From the NCBI RefSeq assembly GCF_014641715.1, contig NZ_BMIG01000007.1, forward strand, positions 148,425-212,424: a stretch of 64,000 nucleotides of DNA, in the 5' to 3' direction. Within the stretch, counting starts at the first letter, position 1; each line of letters opens with the position of its first letter. A program made the translations under genes and the position numbers. The stretch comes from Polaromonas eurypsychrophila. Lineage in GTDB: Bacteria; Pseudomonadota; Gammaproteobacteria; Burkholderiales; Burkholderiaceae_C. The notes under the pieces are model-generated. The model ran no database searches, was not told where the DNA came from, and saw only the letters and a program-made list of their open reading frames with translations. Positions 60,991 to 64,000 of this stretch are shown piece by piece.

Positions 60991-61416
60991 GTGATCAACA
61001 TCGTTCTGGCCAATCTGGCCGTTGTCCTGGTGGCCGTGGTCATTCACTACGAGTTCCTGTTTCGGCTCACCCTGTTGCTGCCCAGAGTGAAAATCAGGCA
61101 CCGCTTCCTGGTGCTGCTCGGCGTGGGCGGTGCACTCGTGGCTCACACGATTGAGGTCTTGCTGTTTGCCTCTGTTTATTACCTGATGCACCATGCTGAG
61201 GGCTGGGGCCACCTGACGGGCAACTTCAATGGCAGTTGGATGGACTGCGTTTATTTTTCCTTCACAACTTTCACCACGCTGGGCTTTGGCGACATCCAGC
61301 CGGTAGGTGATCTTCGCTTCCTGACGGGGCTTGAGTCATTGACTGGCCTGGTGTTGATCACCTGGACGGCGTCCTTTCTTTTTGTCGAGATGCAGAAATT
61401 CTGGAACGAGAAGTAG
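60991..61416 (+). CDS. Two-TM ion channel protein (K+-channel-like pore)
   Basis: The 141-residue protein has three hydrophobic segments: residues 1-25 (NIVLANLAVVLVAVVIHYEF), about 45-68, and a pore module with SFTTFTTLGFGDIQP followed by the last helix VLITWTASFLFVEM. The pore loop TTLGFGD departs from the classical potassium filter GYGD by Phe for Tyr, a known variant. A GTG start at 60991 is preferred because the membrane segment begins there; an upstream GTG at 60922 is possible. It is read alone between cobQ and the helicase. Confidence 0.8.
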   Translation: MINIVLANLAVVLVAVVIHYEFLFRLTLLLPRVKIRHRFLVLLGVGGALVAHTIEVLLFASVYYLMHHAEGWGHLTGNFNGSWMDCVYFSFTTFTTLGFGDIQPVGDLRFLTGLESLTGLVLITWTASFLFVEMQKFWNEK

Positions 61417-61525
61417 TTCCCGAGCGCACACCTCTGGCGGCCCCTTGGGGCTGCGTCCGGCGGTACGGCAGCGCTGGCTACAATACTGGCTATTCATACA
61501 GTAGCCTCAAGAACCCGCATTGCCC

Positions 61526-63883
61526 ATGAACAAGCCTCACGACCCGGACCAGCCGTATGTCGTGGCCGTGCGTGCGCTGTGTGACTTCACCGCCAAGCGA
61601 GGTGACCTGGATTTGCGCTTCACGCCATCGCCTTCCGCGCTTGAAGGCATGGCGGGCCACCGCGCGGTGGCACTGCGGCGTCCGCCGCATTACCAGACCG
61701 AACTCAGCCTGAGTGGTAACTACAAGGATTTGCGTGTGCGTGGCCGCGCCGATGGATACGACGCCGAGGCGGGCCAGCTTGAAGAAATCAAGACCTATCG
61801 CGGCAACCTGGAAACCATGCGCGAGAACCACCGGCAACTGCACTGGGCGCAGCTCAAGGTTTATGGCCATCTGTTGTGCAGCCGGGACGGCTTGCCGCAG
61901 ATCAAGCTGGCGCTGGTTTACTTCAATGTCGCCACGCAGGACGAGACCTTGCTGGTCGAGTCCTGCAGCGCTGAAGACCTGCGTTCGTATTTCGAGGCGC
62001 AGTGCGAGAGCTTTTTGGACTGGGCGCGGCAGGAACTGGCGCATCGGGCCGCGCGCAACGAAGCGCTGGCGGTGTTGCCGTTTCCGCACGCGGCTTTCCG
62101 GCCCGGCCAGCGCGAACTGGCGGAGGCGGTCTACAAATCCGCGAGCAGCGGCCGCTGCCTGATGGCACAAGCGCCCACCGGCATTGGCAAAACAGTCGGC
62201 ACCTTGTTCCCGCTGCTCAAGGCTTGTCCGACGCAGCAACTCGACAAGGTGTTTTTTCTGGCGGCCAAGACGCCGGGCCGGCAACTGGCGCTGGATGCGC
62301 TGGCGCTGATTAAGACCGCTGCGCCGGTGCTTCCCCTGCGGGTGCTGGAGCTGGTGGCCAAAGGCAAGGCCTGTGAACACCCCGACAAGGCCTGCCACGG
62401 CGAGTCCTGCCCGCTGGCCCAGGGTTTTTATGACCGCTTGCCGGCGGCGCGGCAGGCCGCTGTCGATGCGGCTGCTGCCGCGCCCGCTCCGCTTGACAAA
62501 AACGCGCTGCGCGAAGTCGCGCTGACGCATCAGGTCTGCCCCTATTACCTGGGGCAAGACCTGCTGCACTGGAGCGATGTGGTGGTGGGCGACTACAACT
62601 ATTATTTCGACGTGAACGCCATGCTGCATGCCCAGACGCAGGCCAACCAGTGGCGTGTCAGCGTGCTGGTGGATGAGGCGCACAACCTGGTCGAACGCGC
62701 GCGCAAGATGTATTCGGCCGAACTGGACCCGGCCCATCTGGCGCTGGCGTGGCAGGCGGCGCCAGCCGACATCAAGCGTGTGCTGGACCGGCTCAAGCGC
62801 AGCTGGTACGAGCTGTTCAAGGAGCAGCAAGCGGACTACCAGGTGTATGACGACGTGCCGCAGGATTTTCGCGGTGCGCTGCAGCAGACAAGCAGTGCCA
62901 TCCTCGACCACCTGGCCGACCATCCGTCGGGCATCGCCGCCAGCCTGCAAGACTTTTTTTTCGAGGTGTTGCATTTCTCGCGCATGGCTGAGCTGTTGGG
63001 CGCGCATTCGCTGTTTGACATCACGCGCGGTGAGAGCGGCGCGCTGCTGTGCCTGCGCAACATCGTGCCCGCGCCTTTCTTGGGGCCGCGTTTTGCCGCC
63101 GCGCGTTCGGCGGCGCTGTTCTCCGCCACTTTGAGTCCGGCAGACTATTACAGCGACATGTTGGGCCTGCCGGATGACATAGCCTGGATCGACGTGGCCT
63201 CGCCCTTCAAAGCCGAGCAGCTCTCGGTGCGGGTGGTGGACGACGTATCGACCCGGTTCCAGCACCGTGAGCGCTCGCTGTCCCCGATGGTGGATTTGAT
63301 GGCCCGGCAGTACGCGCAGGTGCCCGGCAACTACCTGAGTTTTGTCAGCAGCTTTGACTACCTGCAGCAACTGGCAACGCTGTTCAAGGCGCGTTACCCG
63401 GACATCCCGGTCTGGGAGCAGTCGCGCGGCATGGAAGAAAGCGCAAAAAAAGGTTTTCTCGAACGCTTCTCCCCAGCTTCAAGCGGCATCGGTTTTGCAG
63501 TGCTCGGTGGTGCCTTTGCCGAGGGCATCGACCTGCCCGGCAAACGCCTGATCGGCGCCTTCATCGCCACGCTGGGCTTGCCGCAGGTCAACCCGGTCAA
63601 CGAGCAGATCAAGGCGCGCATGGAAACCAGCTTCGGCCAGGGCTACGACTACACCTACCTCTACCCCGGCCTGCAAAAGGTGGTGCAGGCGGCCGGCCGG
63701 GTGATACGCGCCGAATCTGACCGCGGCGTGGTTTACCTGATTGACGACCGGTATGGTGGGGCGCAAGTGCAGGCGCTCTTTCCTGGGTGGTGGAAGGTGG
63801 AACGGTTGCGGGCACGGTTGCCACTGCCGGCTGCGGTTTCGGCTTCGAGGAGAGAAGGCTTTCCTGCCAGCGGCGTGGTTTGA
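61526..63883 (+). CDS. XPD/DinG-like FeS helicase with N-terminal RecB-type nuclease domain
   Basis: The 785-residue protein joins an N-terminal PD-(D/E)xK nuclease-like domain (residues about 1-150; active-site-type motif GRADGYDAEAGQLEEIKTY) to a superfamily 2 XPD/Rad3 helicase. The helicase has Walker A APTGIGKTVG (about 216-224), four Cys for a [4Fe-4S] cluster between about 282 and 337 (KACEHPDKACHGESCP, then HQVCPYYL), the DEAH box VLVDEAHNLV near 383, and motifs V/VI FAEGIDLPG and QAAGRVIRAESDRG. It should unwind and cut DNA during repair. The ATG at 61526 is preferred over a TTG two codons upstream. Confidence 0.88.
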   Translation: MNKPHDPDQPYVVAVRALCDFTAKRGDLDLRFTPSPSALEGMAGHRAVALRRPPHYQTELSLSGNYKDLRVRGRADGYDAEAGQLEEIKTYRGNLETMRENHRQLHWAQLKVYGHLLCSRDGLPQIKLALVYFNVATQDETLLVESCSAEDLRSYFEAQCESFLDWARQELAHRAARNEALAVLPFPHAAFRPGQRELAEAVYKSASSGRCLMAQAPTGIGKTVGTLFPLLKACPTQQLDKVFFLAAKTPGRQLALDALALIKTAAPVLPLRVLELVAKGKACEHPDKACHGESCPLAQGFYDRLPAARQAAVDAAAAAPAPLDKNALREVALTHQVCPYYLGQDLLHWSDVVVGDYNYYFDVNAMLHAQTQANQWRVSVLVDEAHNLVERARKMYSAELDPAHLALAWQAAPADIKRVLDRLKRSWYELFKEQQADYQVYDDVPQDFRGALQQTSSAILDHLADHPSGIAASLQDFFFEVLHFSRMAELLGAHSLFDITRGESGALLCLRNIVPAPFLGPRFAAARSAALFSATLSPADYYSDMLGLPDDIAWIDVASPFKAEQLSVRVVDDVSTRFQHRERSLSPMVDLMARQYAQVPGNYLSFVSSFDYLQQLATLFKARYPDIPVWEQSRGMEESAKKGFLERFSPASSGIGFAVLGGAFAEGIDLPGKRLIGAFIATLGLPQVNPVNEQIKARMETSFGQGYDYTYLYPGLQKVVQAAGRVIRAESDRGVVYLIDDRYGGAQVQALFPGWWKVERLRARLPLPAAVSASRREGFPASGVV

Positions 63884-64000
63884 ATGCTGTTGGTTGGCCC
63901 ACAAGCCGGGGGTTGCCCGGCAGCAACTCACTTTTCTTTTGCGTCGCTGTATAGACCGGAGACATAGGTGACACATGTGCGGAGACATGGTTGACGGTTT
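63884..64000. other. Window end, no supported feature
   Basis: The last 117 bp follow the helicase stop and show no recognised gene start, terminator or repeat. Confidence 0.5.

Noticed and set aside
61490..63370. 626-codon minus-strand frame opposite the helicase gene
   Set aside because: Shadow frame; the plus strand has Walker, FeS and DEAH motifs.

Overview
The window is a dense, GC-rich stretch of a betaproteobacterial chromosome, most likely Burkholderiales and probably Comamonadaceae (Polaromonas, Rhodoferax or Variovorax type). Pointers are three Bug/TctC-type solute receptors, a 6S RNA directly downstream of a zapB-like/zapA pair, a B12 operon of betaproteobacterial layout, and several families of short dispersed repeats that I associate from memory with Comamonadaceae. 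No tRNA, rRNA, CRISPR array, insertion sequence or prophage was seen.

Layout. 1-10.8 kb: a broken-off amidase, an aldehyde dehydrogenase, a GlcG-like protein with a Bug receptor, a CAP protein, an AraC regulator divergent from an MFS permease, a hydrolase, an internally deleted 3-methyladenine glycosylase, and a DMT permease/DUF6064/aldo-keto reductase set. 10.9-16.3 kb: a TetR-controlled catabolic operon (Bug receptor, Gfo/Idh/MocA dehydrogenase, DUF993 aldolase-like protein, TIM-barrel isomerase) with a 24-bp operator palindrome. 16.4-22.6 kb: a ThDP enzyme flanked by inverted repeats, a histone-H1-tailed SWIB protein, an ArsR-like regulator and an OsmC/P450/ABM-monooxygenase set.

22.6-37.5 kb is an oxalate and formate island. 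Oxalyl-CoA decarboxylase and two formyl-CoA:oxalate CoA-transferases convert oxalate to formate and CO2. A two-subunit NAD-linked formate dehydrogenase with a fused NuoE-NuoF beta subunit then oxidises the formate. A Crp/Fnr regulator and a TctABC-type transporter lie beside it. The same operator, TTGAC-N4-GTCAA, sits upstream of both oxc and tctC. 37.5-43.6 kb holds panE, an FAH hydrolase, a LysR regulator, a formyltransferase, a TauE permease, 6S RNA, zapA and a zapB-like gene.

43.7-60.9 kb is one long B12 operon behind a cobalamin riboswitch: btuB, cobB, a BtuF-like protein without signal peptide, cobU, btuF, btuC, btuD, cobO, an ExbB-like channel, a DUF2149 protein, cobN, cobD, cobC and cobQ. 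Most junctions are translationally coupled. No corrin-ring methyltransferase is present, so the set looks like corrinoid uptake, amidation and nucleotide-loop preparation. The most interesting piece is exbB-like/DUF2149/cobN: the CobN has a signal peptide and a C-terminal membrane anchor, and DUF2149 carries an ExbD/TolR-like transmembrane motif. This suggests an envelope chelatase or dechelatase coupled to the proton motive force. The window ends with an ion channel and an XPD/DinG-like helicase carrying an N-terminal RecB-type nuclease domain.

A second theme is dispersed repeats lying in frame inside functional genes (araC-like, P450, cobU, btuF, btuD, cobN, cobD, cobQ) or supplying their stop codons.
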